Assembly (NCBI GenBank): GCA_003021305.1
Contig: PXQN01000090.1
Coordinates: forward strand, 1 to 50,567
Length of the DNA: 50,567 nt
Source: Halobacteriales archaeon QH_10_67_22
Lineage (GTDB): Archaea > Halobacteriota > Halobacteria > Halobacteriales > Haloarculaceae
Direction: 5' to 3'
How positions within the stretch are numbered: position 1 is the first letter of the stretch; the number at the start of each line of letters is the position of its first letter. The notes under the pieces were generated by a model. That model was not told where the DNA came from. It did no database searches and saw only the letters and a program-made list of their open reading frames with translations. Below are positions 31,707 to 41,396 of the stretch, in pieces. A program made the translations under genes and the position numbers.

Positions 31707-31810
31707 GAGGCGTGCTCGATCGAACCCGCGACCCGGACGTCCCGGTGTGAGCGCGGGTCTGCGACCCGGAAGTGGAGGGCTTTTGACCCCCGACCGACGA
31801 GTGAGAGGTA

Positions 31811-32962
31811 ATGAGTGAAACGTTGCGCCTGGGGACGCGGGGGTCCGACCTGGCGCTCCGGCAGGCCGGGGCCGTCAAAGAGCGCCTGGAACGGCGCCGT
31901 CGGGCGGTCGAACTCGTCGAGGTGGAGACGACGGGCGACCGGGTCGACGACGAACTGATCCACCGCCTGGGCAAGACCGGGGCGTTCGTCCGGGACTTAG
32001 ACGAGCAAGTCCTCGCGGGCGACGTCGACGCCGCCGTCCACTCGATGAAGGACGTGCCCACGGAGATGCCCGACGAGATGGTCGTCGCGGGTGTGCCCGA
32101 ACGCGGCCCCGCGCGGGACCTGCTGGTGACGCCGGCGGGCGAGTCGCTGTCGGCCCTGCCCGACGGGGCGACCGTCGGCACCTCCAGTCTCCGCCGGCGC
32201 GCCCAGGTACTTGCACGGCGGCCGGACCTGGTCGTGCGACCGCTCCGGGGTAACGTCGACACGCGCGTCGAGAAACTGCTCGCGCCGACCCTCCAGCGCG
32301 AACACGAACGGCGACTCGAAGCCGCCGGCGAACTCGACGACCCCGACGGGGACGCCGACGGAGACGGCGCGTTCGCCAGCGGGGACGGGACGGCCGACGC
32401 TGACAGCGAGGACGTGACGCCCGAGTTCGAACGCACGGTCCAGGAGTGGTTCGAGGGGCTCGCCGAGATCGAACGGCGGGCGCTGGAACGCAGCGTCGAC
32501 GTGGAGTACGACGCCATCGTCCTCGCGGAGGCGGGGCTAGAGCGGTCGGGCCTCCTCCACCACGTCCCCCACGAGCGACTGCCGACGGCGGAGTTCGTCC
32601 CCGCGCCCGGCCAGGGGGCGCTGGCGGTCACGGCCGCCGACGAGTCGGTCACGGCGACGGTCCAGGAGATGGTCGACCACCCACACACCCGCGTCGAGAC
32701 GACCGTCGAACGCACGGTCCTCGCGCGACTGGGCGGCGGGTGTATCGCGCCGGTCGGTATCTACGCGGTCCTCCAGGGGCCGGTCGTCCGGACGACCGTC
32801 CGCGTGCTGGGCCGCGAGGGCGAGACCGAAGTCGCCGAGACGCGGGAACTCCCCGTCGGCGAGCACGCCGACGCTGCCCGCGCGTTCGCGGCCGACCTGG
32901 CCGACCGCGGGGCCGCCGACATCATCGACCGGGCGCGAAAGCGCGCCGAGGAGGACGCGTGA
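31811..32962 (+). CDS. hemC: Hydroxymethylbilane synthase (porphobilinogen deaminase)
   Basis: 383 residues. LRLGTRGSDLALRQAG at the N-terminus, AVHSMKDVPTEMPD, GTSSLRRRAQVLARRPDL and LGGGCIAPVG, whose Cys (about residue 314) carries the dipyrromethane cofactor. An acidic insert of about 40 residues (GDADGDGAFASGDGTADADS) lies between domains 2 and 3, a haloarchaeal feature. First gene of the tetrapyrrole operon; its TGA overlaps the GTG start of cobA. Confidence 0.92.
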   Translation: MSETLRLGTRGSDLALRQAGAVKERLERRRRAVELVEVETTGDRVDDELIHRLGKTGAFVRDLDEQVLAGDVDAAVHSMKDVPTEMPDEMVVAGVPERGPARDLLVTPAGESLSALPDGATVGTSSLRRRAQVLARRPDLVVRPLRGNVDTRVEKLLAPTLQREHERRLEAAGELDDPDGDADGDGAFASGDGTADADSEDVTPEFERTVQEWFEGLAEIERRALERSVDVEYDAIVLAEAGLERSGLLHHVPHERLPTAEFVPAPGQGALAVTAADESVTATVQEMVDHPHTRVETTVERTVLARLGGGCIAPVGIYAVLQGPVVRTTVRVLGREGETEVAETRELPVGEHADAARAFAADLADRGAADIIDRARKRAEEDA

Positions 32963-33708
32963 CCGAGACCGTCTATCTCGTCGGCTCGGGCCCCGGCGAC
33001 CCCGACCTGCTGACGGTGAAGGCCCGCCGCCTGCTCGACGAGGCCGACGTCGTCCTCCACGACAAACTCCCCGGCCCGGACATCATCGACCTGATAGACC
33101 CCGAGCGCCGCGAGGACGTCGGCAAGCGCGCCGGCGGCGAGCGCACCCCACAGTCGGCTATCAACGAACGCCTGGTGGAGCTTGCCCACGAAGGTAAATC
33201 AGTGGTCCGCCTGAAGGGCGGTGACCCGTTCGTGTTCGGCCGGGGCGGCGAGGAGGCCGCCTACCTGGCCGACCACGGCGTCCCCTTCGAGGTGGTGCCG
33301 GGCGTCACGTCGGCCATCGCCGGCCCGGCGGTCGCGGGCATCCCGGCGACCCACCGCGAGTACGCCTCTACCGTGTCGGTCGTCACCGGCCACGAGGACC
33401 CCACCAAGGAGAAGTCGGCCGTCGACTGGGACGCCCTGGCAGCGACCGGCGGGACCATCGTCGTGCTCATGGGCGTCGGCAAGTTACCGGACTACACCGC
33501 GGCGCTGCGCGAGGCGGGGAAAGACCCCGAGACGCCGGTCGCACTCGTCGAGCGTGCGACCTGGCCCGACCAGCGCGTCGCCACTGGCACTCTCGACACC
33601 ATCGTCGATGTCCGCGACGAAGCGGGCATCGAACCGCCCGCGGTTACCGTCGTCGGCGAGGTCGCGGGCGAGCGCGAGCGTGTCGTCGAGTTCCTGGAGG
33701 GGTACTGA
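32959..33708 (+). CDS. cobA: Uroporphyrinogen-III C-methyltransferase
   Basis: 249 residues from GTG 32959-32961, overlapping the hemC stop by four bases (GTGA). Tetrapyrrole methylase motifs: VYLVGSGPGDPDLLTVKA, KLPGPDIIDL, LKGGDPFVFGRGGEE, GVTSAIAGPAVAGIPATHR. It makes precorrin-2 from uroporphyrinogen III using SAM, leading to siroheme, heme by the archaeal route, or cobalamin. It stops directly before hemD. Confidence 0.9.
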   Translation: MTETVYLVGSGPGDPDLLTVKARRLLDEADVVLHDKLPGPDIIDLIDPERREDVGKRAGGERTPQSAINERLVELAHEGKSVVRLKGGDPFVFGRGGEEAAYLADHGVPFEVVPGVTSAIAGPAVAGIPATHREYASTVSVVTGHEDPTKEKSAVDWDALAATGGTIVVLMGVGKLPDYTAALREAGKDPETPVALVERATWPDQRVATGTLDTIVDVRDEAGIEPPAVTVVGEVAGERERVVEFLEGY

Positions 33709-34578
33709 GTGGCCGGGCCGAAACGCGACCAGCCGCGGTTGCGCGTCGCCGTCTTCCGGCCCGACGACGACCGCCTGGCGCGGGCCGTCGACCTCCTGAC
33801 CGCGCTGGGGGCCGACCCCGTCCCCGACCCGATGCTGTCGGTCGAGGTGACCGGGAACCGACCCCGCGACGCCGACTACGTCGTCTTCACGAGCAAGACT
33901 GGCGTCGAGATCGTCGCCGGCGAACGGACGGAGCGGGCGAGCGAAGCGGAAGACGGCGGGGACGCGACCGAGCGTGACGGGGACGCGACCGAGTGTGACG
34001 GGGACGCGACCGAGCGTGCCGTCACCGGGGATCGCTGGGAACCCGGCGACGCGACGGTCGTCGCGATCGGCGAGTCGACGGCCGACGCCCTCAGAGCGCG
34101 GGACTATCCGGTCGACGTCGTCCCCAGGGAGTTCTCCTCGGCGGGGCTGGTCGACCGCCTGGCCGACGAGGTGGCCGGCACTCACGTCGAACTGGCCCGC
34201 TCGGACCACGGGTCGGCGGTCCTCGTCGACGGCCTCGACGAGGCGGGTGCGACCGTCACCGAGACGGTCCTCTACCGGCTCACTCGCCCGCCCGGGGCCG
34301 GCGAGTCGGCCGAACTCGCCGCCGAGAGCGCCCTCGACGCGGCGCTTTTCACGTCGTCATTGACGGTCGAACACTTCCTCGCGGCCGCCGCCGAGCGGGG
34401 CGTTCGCCCGGCGGCCGTCGCGGGACTGGACGAGGCCGTCGTGGGCGCTATCGGCGAGCCGACCCGCGAGACGGCCGCCGAGGCCGGTATCGAGGTCGAC
34501 GTCGTGCCCGACCGGGCCGACTTCGAAGCACTCGCGACGGCAGTCGTCGAGGAGGCCGCACCGACCTACCGCGAGTGA
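33709..34578 (+). CDS. hemD: Uroporphyrinogen-III synthase with repeat insert
   Basis: 289 residues from GTG 33709, immediately after the cobA stop. Divergent but recognisable HemD: VVFTSKTGVEIVAGE, VAIGESTADALRARDYPVD, GLVDRLADEV, ALFTSSLTVEHFLAAA. Around 33961-34020 a 21-bp unit is repeated nearly three times, adding DATERDG-DATECDG-DATERAV in a surface loop. It cyclises hydroxymethylbilane and completes the hemC-cobA-hemD operon. Confidence 0.88.
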   Translation: MAGPKRDQPRLRVAVFRPDDDRLARAVDLLTALGADPVPDPMLSVEVTGNRPRDADYVVFTSKTGVEIVAGERTERASEAEDGGDATERDGDATECDGDATERAVTGDRWEPGDATVVAIGESTADALRARDYPVDVVPREFSSAGLVDRLADEVAGTHVELARSDHGSAVLVDGLDEAGATVTETVLYRLTRPPGAGESAELAAESALDAALFTSSLTVEHFLAAAAERGVRPAAVAGLDEAVVGAIGEPTRETAAEAGIEVDVVPDRADFEALATAVVEEAAPTYRE

Positions 34579-34740
34579 CGGCGGGCCGCGGCGACCGCCC
34601 GCAGGCCCTGTCGAGACGGTTCCGAGCAGTCGTCAGACCGCCACTCGAGCCGTGACTGGACGCCGCGCCGGTAGGCTGGTTCTACATAGTTATACGTTCG
34701 GAACTGTCCGGTCTATAGCCCCCGGGACTCCTCCGTTCGG

Positions 34741-34761
34741 ATCTGATCTACTAGATCGGAT
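34741..34761. promoter_or_regulatory. Inverted repeat upstream of the ABC operon promoter
   Basis: ATCTGATCT-act-AGATCGGAT: 9-bp arms with one mismatch and a 3-nt spacer, 20 bp before the TATA box. Its position fits a repressor or activator operator; the regulator is unknown. Confidence 0.45.
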
Positions 34762-34780
34762 AGAGAGCGGTACAGACGCG

Positions 34781-34790
34781 AAATATAAAC
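34781..34790 (+). promoter_or_regulatory. TATA box for the ABC importer operon
   Basis: AAATATAAAC in an AT-rich spacer, centred about 39 nt before ATG 34824, leaving a leader of roughly 12 nt. The spacer 34579-34823 is otherwise empty. Confidence 0.5.
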
Positions 34791-34823
34791 GACTTTTCAC
34801 ACAGTGTACGCGGAATCGCCTGT

Positions 34824-35957
34824 ATGCGACAATCACGACGGCGGTTTCTGACTGGGACAGGAGCAGCACTCATGGCCGGCCTCGCCGGTTGTTCGGGCGC
34901 CTCGGGTGGGGGTGGCGGTGACGGCGAGGAGTACGAGGTGGGCTACGGTGACTTCCAGACGACGGTCAACAGCGCGGACTTTCCGGAGAAACTGTTCGTC
35001 TACGCGGTCCAGACGGGCTGGTCGAACTGGGGTTCGCTCATGGAGAGCTTCGAAACCGAGTACGGCGTCGCACTCAACGACGACCAGCGCTCCTCGGGCG
35101 AAGCGCTGTCGGACCTGCGCTCGCACGCCCAGGACCCGACCCACTCGGCGTACAACGGCGGGTACACGTTCGGCATCCTCGCGATGCAGGACGACCTGAC
35201 CCAGGCGTACAAGCCGGCAAACTGGGACACGGTCCCGAAGAAGCTCAAGACCGACAACGGCCACATGACGTCGACCCGGCGCATGACCACGACGGTCACC
35301 TACCGCAAGGACCTCTACGAGGAGCAGGGCATCGACCCGCCCGAAACCTGGGACGACCTCAAGCGCGAGGAGGTCGCCTCGAGCACGCAGTTCCAGCCGC
35401 CCAACGCCGCGGTCGGCCTCGCCGGTGCGCTGTCGATCAACAACGCCTACGGCGGCTCGCTCGACGACGTCCAGCCCGTCATCGACTACTACACCGAGAT
35501 GAAAGAGAAGGGTGCGGTGTTCGCCGGCAACGTCGAACAGAAGTTCACCAAAGGCGAGGTCACGACCTTCGTCGAGTACGACTACACGGGGCTGGACCTG
35601 AAGTACAACGCCGACTCCATCGCCGAGGAGAAAGTCGGGGTGAGCCTGCTGACCGGACCGGACGGCGAGAAAGGGGCGTTCAACCAGCCCTACGGGTTCG
35701 GCATGCTGGAGGGCGCGCCCAACGCCGATGCGTGCAAACTGTTCATGGACTACGTGCTCTCGAAGGAGGGCCAGCGGAAGTTCCTCGACGCCTACGTCCG
35801 GCCGATCCGCGCGCCGGAACTGGAGATGCCCGACGAGTTCCCCGCCCAGAGCGCCTACGACGAGGCGGAGTTCCAGGTCGACTACGGCGCACTCGTCGAC
35901 AACCAGGACAGCATCATCGACGACATCGGCTCGGGCGTCGGACTCACCGGTTACTGA
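34824..35957 (+). CDS. ABC transporter substrate-binding Tat lipoprotein
   Basis: 377 residues. Twin-arginine motif SRRRFLTG and lipobox LAGCS at Cys about 23, then a Gly-rich linker. The mature part fits the type of binding proteins for spermidine/putrescine, iron, thiamine or phosphonates (ESFETEYGVALNDDQRSSGE, GILAMQDDLTQAYKPANW, MKEKGAVFAGNVEQKFTKGE). First gene of a four-gene importer operon. The ligand cannot be read from the sequence; the fused phosphoesterase downstream hints at a phosphorylated solute. Confidence 0.78.
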   Translation: MRQSRRRFLTGTGAALMAGLAGCSGASGGGGGDGEEYEVGYGDFQTTVNSADFPEKLFVYAVQTGWSNWGSLMESFETEYGVALNDDQRSSGEALSDLRSHAQDPTHSAYNGGYTFGILAMQDDLTQAYKPANWDTVPKKLKTDNGHMTSTRRMTTTVTYRKDLYEEQGIDPPETWDDLKREEVASSTQFQPPNAAVGLAGALSINNAYGGSLDDVQPVIDYYTEMKEKGAVFAGNVEQKFTKGEVTTFVEYDYTGLDLKYNADSIAEEKVGVSLLTGPDGEKGAFNQPYGFGMLEGAPNADACKLFMDYVLSKEGQRKFLDAYVRPIRAPELEMPDEFPAQSAYDEAEFQVDYGALVDNQDSIIDDIGSGVGLTGY

Positions 35958-35958
35958 G

Positions 35959-36939
35959 ATGTCGACACTGGACCGGTGGCGAGTGCTCGACCGGGTCCGG
36001 GGCGGGACCGCGTCACTGCTGGACCCGGTGACCGAACGGGACCGGGAGCGCCGGCGCATCGCCGCGCTCGCAGTGCCGTTCCTGGCGCTGGCTCTCTTCG
36101 GGGCGTTCATCCCCATCGTCGTAATGTTCCGGATGAGCGTCTCGACCTCGAACCTGGCTATCGAGGGCGTCTCGTTCGTGGCCTACGAGCGACTGTTCGC
36201 CTCGATGCTCGCGTTCGTGCCCGTCCTCGGCGACGGGGTCGGCGCCGACCCGGTGTACGGGGTCGTCATCTGGAACTCGCTGTGGTTCGGCGTTCTGACG
36301 ACACTGGCGAGCGTCGTCGTCGGGGTCGCGCTCGCTCACGGCCTCGAGAAGTACGACCTCCCGCGACAGGGACTGCTCGTGACGCTCATCTCCTTTCCGA
36401 TCAGCCTGCCGGGGATCGTCGCCGCGTTCATGATGATCGTCTGGTTCGGCAAGACCGGCGTGCTCACGAACGCCTTTGCTTTCCTCTCGGGGGCCGACCC
36501 CGGTGGAATCGCGCTGACCGGCCAGCCCTCGGGGACGACGCTGGCCATCCTCGGCCTGTTTCTCGGCTATCTCTACTCGATGATCCCGCGTGCGACCTTC
36601 CTGTTGCGGGGGAGCTACGCGGAGGTCAACACGGACGCCGAAGAAGCGGCCCGAGCACTGGGCGCGACGCCCTGGCAGACGTTCCGGTACGTGACGCTCC
36701 CGCAGATCCGCCCGGGGATCGTCGGTGCGCTCATCCTCACCTTCCGGACGGCACTGGCCATCTTCGGGACCGTCCTCGTCCTGAAGGCGCTGTCGGTCGT
36801 CACCTTCCGGTTCAACCAGGAGATATCCGTCGGTTTCGACCTCGCGATGGCGTCGGCGCTGGCGGCGGTCTTTTTCGTCTTCACCGTCGTGTTCACCTTC
36901 GCCGGCCTTCGCTACACCAGCGCGGAGGTGACCGGATGA
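35959..36939 (+). CDS. ABC transporter permease 1
   Basis: 326 residues from ATG 35959, one base after the binding-protein stop. About six spans and the EAA loop EEAARALGATPWQTFRYVTL that contacts the ATPase. PotB/CysT-like. Its TGA overlaps the ATG of permease 2 by four bases (ATGA). It forms half of the heterodimeric membrane channel. Confidence 0.82.
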   Translation: MSTLDRWRVLDRVRGGTASLLDPVTERDRERRRIAALAVPFLALALFGAFIPIVVMFRMSVSTSNLAIEGVSFVAYERLFASMLAFVPVLGDGVGADPVYGVVIWNSLWFGVLTTLASVVVGVALAHGLEKYDLPRQGLLVTLISFPISLPGIVAAFMMIVWFGKTGVLTNAFAFLSGADPGGIALTGQPSGTTLAILGLFLGYLYSMIPRATFLLRGSYAEVNTDAEEAARALGATPWQTFRYVTLPQIRPGIVGALILTFRTALAIFGTVLVLKALSVVTFRFNQEISVGFDLAMASALAAVFFVFTVVFTFAGLRYTSAEVTG

Positions 36940-37904
36940 CCGACGCCGCTGACGCGGGAACCCCGACGCCCGACAGCGGGACGGTCGCCGGGTCGGCCGG
37001 CGTCGTCGACCGCGGGACCGTCCCCGAGCGCGACCCCGGTCTCGTCGGCCGTGTCTCCGCGACGGTGGGCCGGTCCGTCATCACGGCGTTGCTCGCCGTG
37101 ACAGTCGTCTTCCTCATCGCCCCGGTGGTGATCACGTTCGTCGCTTCCTTCGCCGTCGAGTGGACCGGCGTGGTCCCCAGCGGCGGGGTCACGTTCGACA
37201 ACTGGCGCCAGGCGCTCGGGCTCACGGAGACGCTGGGCGCCACGCGGGGGCTGGGTGGCCAGCTCAGCCTCTTGGGCGTCACGCTCCCGATCCCGACCAC
37301 GCTCGGGTTCAGTATGCTGCTCGCGCTGGGCGGGGTCGTCGTCAACCTCGTCGTGGGGGTCCCGGTGGCTTACGCAGTCACGCGCTACGACTTCTACGGC
37401 CGGGGCTGGCTGAACACGTTCGCGGTCCTGCCGGTCGTGCCGGGCATCATCCTCGGGATCGCCTTCCTGCGGACCTACCCGTCGCTGCCCAGCGCCGTCG
37501 CACTCATGGTCGGCTACTCCCTGTTGAAGGCGCCGTACATGGTGCTCGCGGTCCAGTCGTCGTTCGAGTCGATGGACCTGCGACAGATAGAGGAGAGCGC
37601 CCGGTCGCTGGGGGCGTCCTGGCCGCGGACGCTGCTGACGGTCGTCGTCCCGAACGCCAAGACCGGGATCATCTCGGGCTCTATCGTCTGCTGGACGCTC
37701 GCGGCCGCCGAGTTCAACTTCTCGTACATCGTCTACTCGCGGGGTCCCAAGCCGTTCTCGCTCTTTCTGTTCGAGAACATCTCGAACAACCCCTTCCTGC
37801 GGGCGTCCGCGGCCATCTCGATCTACTTTCTGATCGTCGTCGCCGTGACGGCGCTGTTGCAGGCGACGGGCCAGCGTGGCTTTTCCATCGGAGGTGCCAG
37901 ATAA
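36936..37904 (+). CDS. ABC transporter permease 2
   Basis: 322 residues from ATG 36936. An unstructured N-terminus of about 35 residues, then six spans; EAA loop EESARSLGASWPRTLLTVVV. PotC-like second permease. Its TAA overlaps the ATG of the ATPase fusion by one base (TAATG), so the operon is fully coupled. Confidence 0.82.
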   Translation: MTDAADAGTPTPDSGTVAGSAGVVDRGTVPERDPGLVGRVSATVGRSVITALLAVTVVFLIAPVVITFVASFAVEWTGVVPSGGVTFDNWRQALGLTETLGATRGLGGQLSLLGVTLPIPTTLGFSMLLALGGVVVNLVVGVPVAYAVTRYDFYGRGWLNTFAVLPVVPGIILGIAFLRTYPSLPSAVALMVGYSLLKAPYMVLAVQSSFESMDLRQIEESARSLGASWPRTLLTVVVPNAKTGIISGSIVCWTLAAAEFNFSYIVYSRGPKPFSLFLFENISNNPFLRASAAISIYFLIVVAVTALLQATGQRGFSIGGAR

Positions 37905-39793
37905 TGACAGAACGAGTCACACTCGAAGGCGTGACGAAACGATTCGACGAAACGGTCGCCGTCGACGACGTGTCGGTGACGGCGCGGCCGGGCGAGACGC
38001 TGGGACTGGTCGGCCCCTCGGGCTGTGGGAAGACGACTACCCTGCGCGCGGTCGCGGGGTTCGAGACGCCGACCGCCGGGACGGTCCGCTTTGGCGACGA
38101 AGACGTCACCAACGTCCCGCCCGAGCGCCGGAACGTCGGCCTCGTCTTCCAGTCGTACGCGCTGTTCGACAACATGACGGTCCAGGAGAACGTCGAGTTC
38201 GGCCTGAAGATGCGCGACATGCCCGCCGCGGAACGGGACGAGCGCGCGACCGAGTTGCTCGACATGCTCGGCATCGCCGAACTGGCAGACCGGGACCCGA
38301 CGACGCTGTCGGGCGGCCAGCAACAGCGGGTCGGCCTCGCGCGGGCGCTGGCGATCGAACCGCGTGTCCTCTTACTCGACGAACCGATGACGGGGCTGGA
38401 CGCCAAACTCAAGACCCGTCTCCAGCGCGAGATCGGCGGGTTGCTCGACGACCTGGACGTGACGGGGCTGTACGTCACCCACGACCAGGAGGAGGCGATG
38501 GTGATGTGTGACCGCATCGCCGTGATGAACGACGGCCGCGTCGAACAGGTCGGGACGCCCGACGAGGTGTACGAAAAACCGGCCAACGACTTCGTCGCCG
38601 ACTTCGTCGGCACGTCCAACAGGCTCGGGGCCACTGCCCGGAACGGACAGCTGGACTTCGGCCACGCCACGACGCCGGCACCGAACGGCGACGAGGGCGA
38701 CGTGACCGTCGTCGTCAGACCCGAGGCCTTCGAGGTCGGCTCCGGACCGTTCCGTGCGACCGTCCACGAACGGTTCTACCTGGGTGAACACGTCCGGGCC
38801 GTCGCACGACTGCCAGACGGCGAGTCGGTCACGCTCCGACTCGACCCCGCCGAGGCGCCGGAACCCGGCCAGCAGGTGTCGCTCGACCTCGACACCGACC
38901 GCGTCCACGGGCCCGTCCTCGCGCGCCTCGACCGGCCACGGAGCGACCCGCCAGTGACGCTGGCCGTCGTCGCCGACCCCCACGTCGCCGTCGACGCGAC
39001 CGGGACGTGGAAAGTGTACCACCGGACCGAACAGCGCCTGCGCGCGGCCGTCGAGGCCGCCAACGACCACGCCGACGCCGTGCTGGTCGCCGGCGACCTC
39101 ACCCGTGACGGCCATCCCGCCGAGTTCGACGCCGTCGACGACGCCCTCGCGGCTCTGTCGGTCCCCTGGACGGCGATCCCCGGCAACCACGACGTCCCGA
39201 AGTCCTTCGACGACCACGACACGCCGTCACCCGCGGCGTTCGCAGACCGCTACGACCCACTGCCCCACAGCGTCGAGTGTGGCGACGTGACCGTGCTCGC
39301 GCTGGACACCGCGAGTGCCGAGGGCAACCTGCGGGACACGTGGGGCGGTCGCGTCGGTGACACCCAGCGCGCGTGGCTCGCCGACCGACTCCGGGACGCC
39401 GAGACGCCCATCGTCGCGCTCCACCACCCGGTCGGAACACTGCCGGACTGCCCGTCGAACTCGCGGTACCGCAACTTCCAGGTCCAGGACGCCGACAGGG
39501 TCGCCAGCTGCCTGACCGCTCACGACGTGGGGCTGGTCGTCTCGGCCCACCACCACGTTCCGGCGCTCGTCTCACACGGCGACACCGTCGAAGTGCTCGC
39601 ACCTGCGACCTGTTCGTTCCCCCAGGGTTCGCTACACGTCGAAGTCGACCAGGACGGGGCGACGCTCCGGCTCGTCCCGCTGGCCGACCGGGTGGGACTC
39701 GCCGAGGCTCACGGGCTCGCCCGCGACGGCAAACCGCTCGGGCGCACCGTGTTGCAACTGGTCGAACGACGCCTCGCGCGATTGTCGGCCTGA
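37904..39793 (+). CDS. ABC ATPase fused to calcineurin-like phosphoesterase
   Basis: 629 residues in one frame. Residues 1-235: PotA/UgpC-like ATPase with Walker A GPSGCGKTTT, Q-loop VFQSYALFD, signature LSGGQQQRVGLARALA, Walker B VLLLDEPMTGLD and H-loop VTHDQEEA. Residues 235-345: TOBE-like domain (VVVRPEAFEV, LGEHVRAVARL). From about 347: metallophosphoesterase with all five motifs, VVADPHVAVD, VAGDLTRDG, PGNHDVP, ALHHPVG and VVSAHHHVP. So the importer energiser carries its own cytosolic phosphodiesterase. This suggests uptake of a phosphodiester or phosphonate compound cut on entry; the activity itself is inference. Confidence 0.85.
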   Translation: MTERVTLEGVTKRFDETVAVDDVSVTARPGETLGLVGPSGCGKTTTLRAVAGFETPTAGTVRFGDEDVTNVPPERRNVGLVFQSYALFDNMTVQENVEFGLKMRDMPAAERDERATELLDMLGIAELADRDPTTLSGGQQQRVGLARALAIEPRVLLLDEPMTGLDAKLKTRLQREIGGLLDDLDVTGLYVTHDQEEAMVMCDRIAVMNDGRVEQVGTPDEVYEKPANDFVADFVGTSNRLGATARNGQLDFGHATTPAPNGDEGDVTVVVRPEAFEVGSGPFRATVHERFYLGEHVRAVARLPDGESVTLRLDPAEAPEPGQQVSLDLDTDRVHGPVLARLDRPRSDPPVTLAVVADPHVAVDATGTWKVYHRTEQRLRAAVEAANDHADAVLVAGDLTRDGHPAEFDAVDDALAALSVPWTAIPGNHDVPKSFDDHDTPSPAAFADRYDPLPHSVECGDVTVLALDTASAEGNLRDTWGGRVGDTQRAWLADRLRDAETPIVALHHPVGTLPDCPSNSRYRNFQVQDADRVASCLTAHDVGLVVSAHHHVPALVSHGDTVEVLAPATCSFPQGSLHVEVDQDGATLRLVPLADRVGLAEAHGLARDGKPLGRTVLQLVERRLARLSA

Positions 39794-39863
39794 CGGTCGT
39801 CCGGGACGCCGCCGGACCGACGGACCAGAGGTTTAAATCCGGGGACGCGCCTATCACGGAGCG

Positions 39864-41327
39864 ATGACCGACCTGCCGGTTCCCGCGCTGGCCGACCGTG
39901 CGAGTGCCTGCGCGCGGCGCCTGTGCGACGCCGAGGCGGTGTTGCTGGCCTCCCACATCGACGCCGACGGACTGACCAGTGCCGCCGTCGCGTCCAGGGC
40001 GTTAGCGCGGGCCGGCCTCCCCCACGAGGTCGTGTTCAAAAAACAGCTCGACGGGACCGAGATCGCCTCGATCGCGGCCCGCGAGTACGACGTCGTCCTC
40101 TTTACGGACTTCGGCAGCGGCCAGTTAGACGACATCGGCGCCCACGAGGACGCGGGCGACTTCGTTCCCGTCATCGCCGACCACCACCAGCCCGCCGACC
40201 GCGACACCGAGTACCACCTCAACCCGCTTTTGGAAGGGCTCGACGGCGCCTCCGAACTGTCGGGTGCGGGCGCGGCCTACGTCCTCGCACGGGCGCTCGC
40301 GACCGAGAGCGGCCAGCCCGGCCTCGACGGGACGACCGGCGAGTCGTCCCCGGGCGCCGAGACCAACCGGGACCTGGCGGCGCTGGCGGGGGTCGGCGCC
40401 GTCGGGGACATGCAGGCCGTCGGCGGCGAACTCGTCGGTGCCAACCGCGGCATCGTCGAGGAGGGCGTCGACGCGGGCGTTCTCGCGGAGGGCACTGACT
40501 TGACGCTGTACGGCAAGCAGACGCGGCCGCTGCCGAAACTGTTCGAGTACGCCACCGACGTGAAGATCCCCGGGATCTCCGGCAACGAGGCGGGGGCCGT
40601 CGGCTTCCTCGAGGACTTGGACGTCGACCTCGAGCGGGCCGGCGAGTGGCGCACGTGGGCGGACCTGGCCGACGACGAGCGCCGGACGGTCGCCAGCGCC
40701 CTGGTTCAGCGCGCTGTCACGCGGGGGGTCCCCGCCGACAAGATAGATTCGCTCGTCGGGACGACCTACGAACTGGTCGACGAGCCCGTCGGCACGGCGT
40801 TGCGCGACGCCAGCGAGTTCTCGACGCTGTTGAACGCGACGGCCCGCTACGAGCGTGCCGACGTGGGGCTGGGCGTCTGTCTGGGCGACCGCGAGGACGC
40901 ACTCGACCGAGCGCGACGGCTGCTGGCAAACCACCGGCGCAACCTCTCGGAAGGGCTTGAGTTCGTTCGACAGGAGGGCGTCACCCACGAGAACAACCTC
41001 CAGTGGTTCGACGCGGGCGAGGCCATCCGCGAGACCATCGTCGGTATCGTCGCCGGAATGGCGCTGGGTACGGAGGGCGTCGACCCCTCGAAACCGATCG
41101 TCGCCTTCGCCCGGAAGAACGACGAGGAGACGAAGGTGTCTGCCCGCGGGTCGGGCATCCTCGTCCGCGAGGGACTGGACCTCTCGACGGTGATGAGCGA
41201 GGCGTCCAGGACTGTGGGCGGCGATGGCGGCGGCCACGACGTCGCCGCCGGCGCGACCGTCCCCGCGGGGAGGGAAGCCGAGTTCGTCGCCGCCGCCGAC
41301 GACGTCGTCGCCGACCAGCTGGGCTGA
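39864..41327 (+). CDS. DHH-family phosphoesterase (RecJ-like)
   Basis: 487 residues. Motif I SHIDADGLTSAA, VLFTDFGSGQ, the DHH motif IADHHQPAD and the C-terminal DHHA1 motif GGDGGGHDVAAGA. Archaeal RecJ-like proteins are single-strand exonucleases or GINS partners (GAN); this one fits the haloarchaeal RecJ3/RecJ4 group, but I cannot say which. Intact, with its own start 70 bp after the importer operon. Confidence 0.82.
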   Translation: MTDLPVPALADRASACARRLCDAEAVLLASHIDADGLTSAAVASRALARAGLPHEVVFKKQLDGTEIASIAAREYDVVLFTDFGSGQLDDIGAHEDAGDFVPVIADHHQPADRDTEYHLNPLLEGLDGASELSGAGAAYVLARALATESGQPGLDGTTGESSPGAETNRDLAALAGVGAVGDMQAVGGELVGANRGIVEEGVDAGVLAEGTDLTLYGKQTRPLPKLFEYATDVKIPGISGNEAGAVGFLEDLDVDLERAGEWRTWADLADDERRTVASALVQRAVTRGVPADKIDSLVGTTYELVDEPVGTALRDASEFSTLLNATARYERADVGLGVCLGDREDALDRARRLLANHRRNLSEGLEFVRQEGVTHENNLQWFDAGEAIRETIVGIVAGMALGTEGVDPSKPIVAFARKNDEETKVSARGSGILVREGLDLSTVMSEASRTVGGDGGGHDVAAGATVPAGREAEFVAAADDVVADQLG

Positions 41328-41396
41328 CGATGGGTCCTGCTCGGAGTGGTGTTGGCACGGCTTTCATTGTGGTCTGTTACTTATCGACATCCGATA

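Noticed and set aside
37160-37903. Extension of the ATPase frame 248 codons upstream
   Set aside because: This part is an Arg-rich shadow of permease 2; the ATPase begins at ATG 37904, coupled to the permease stop.
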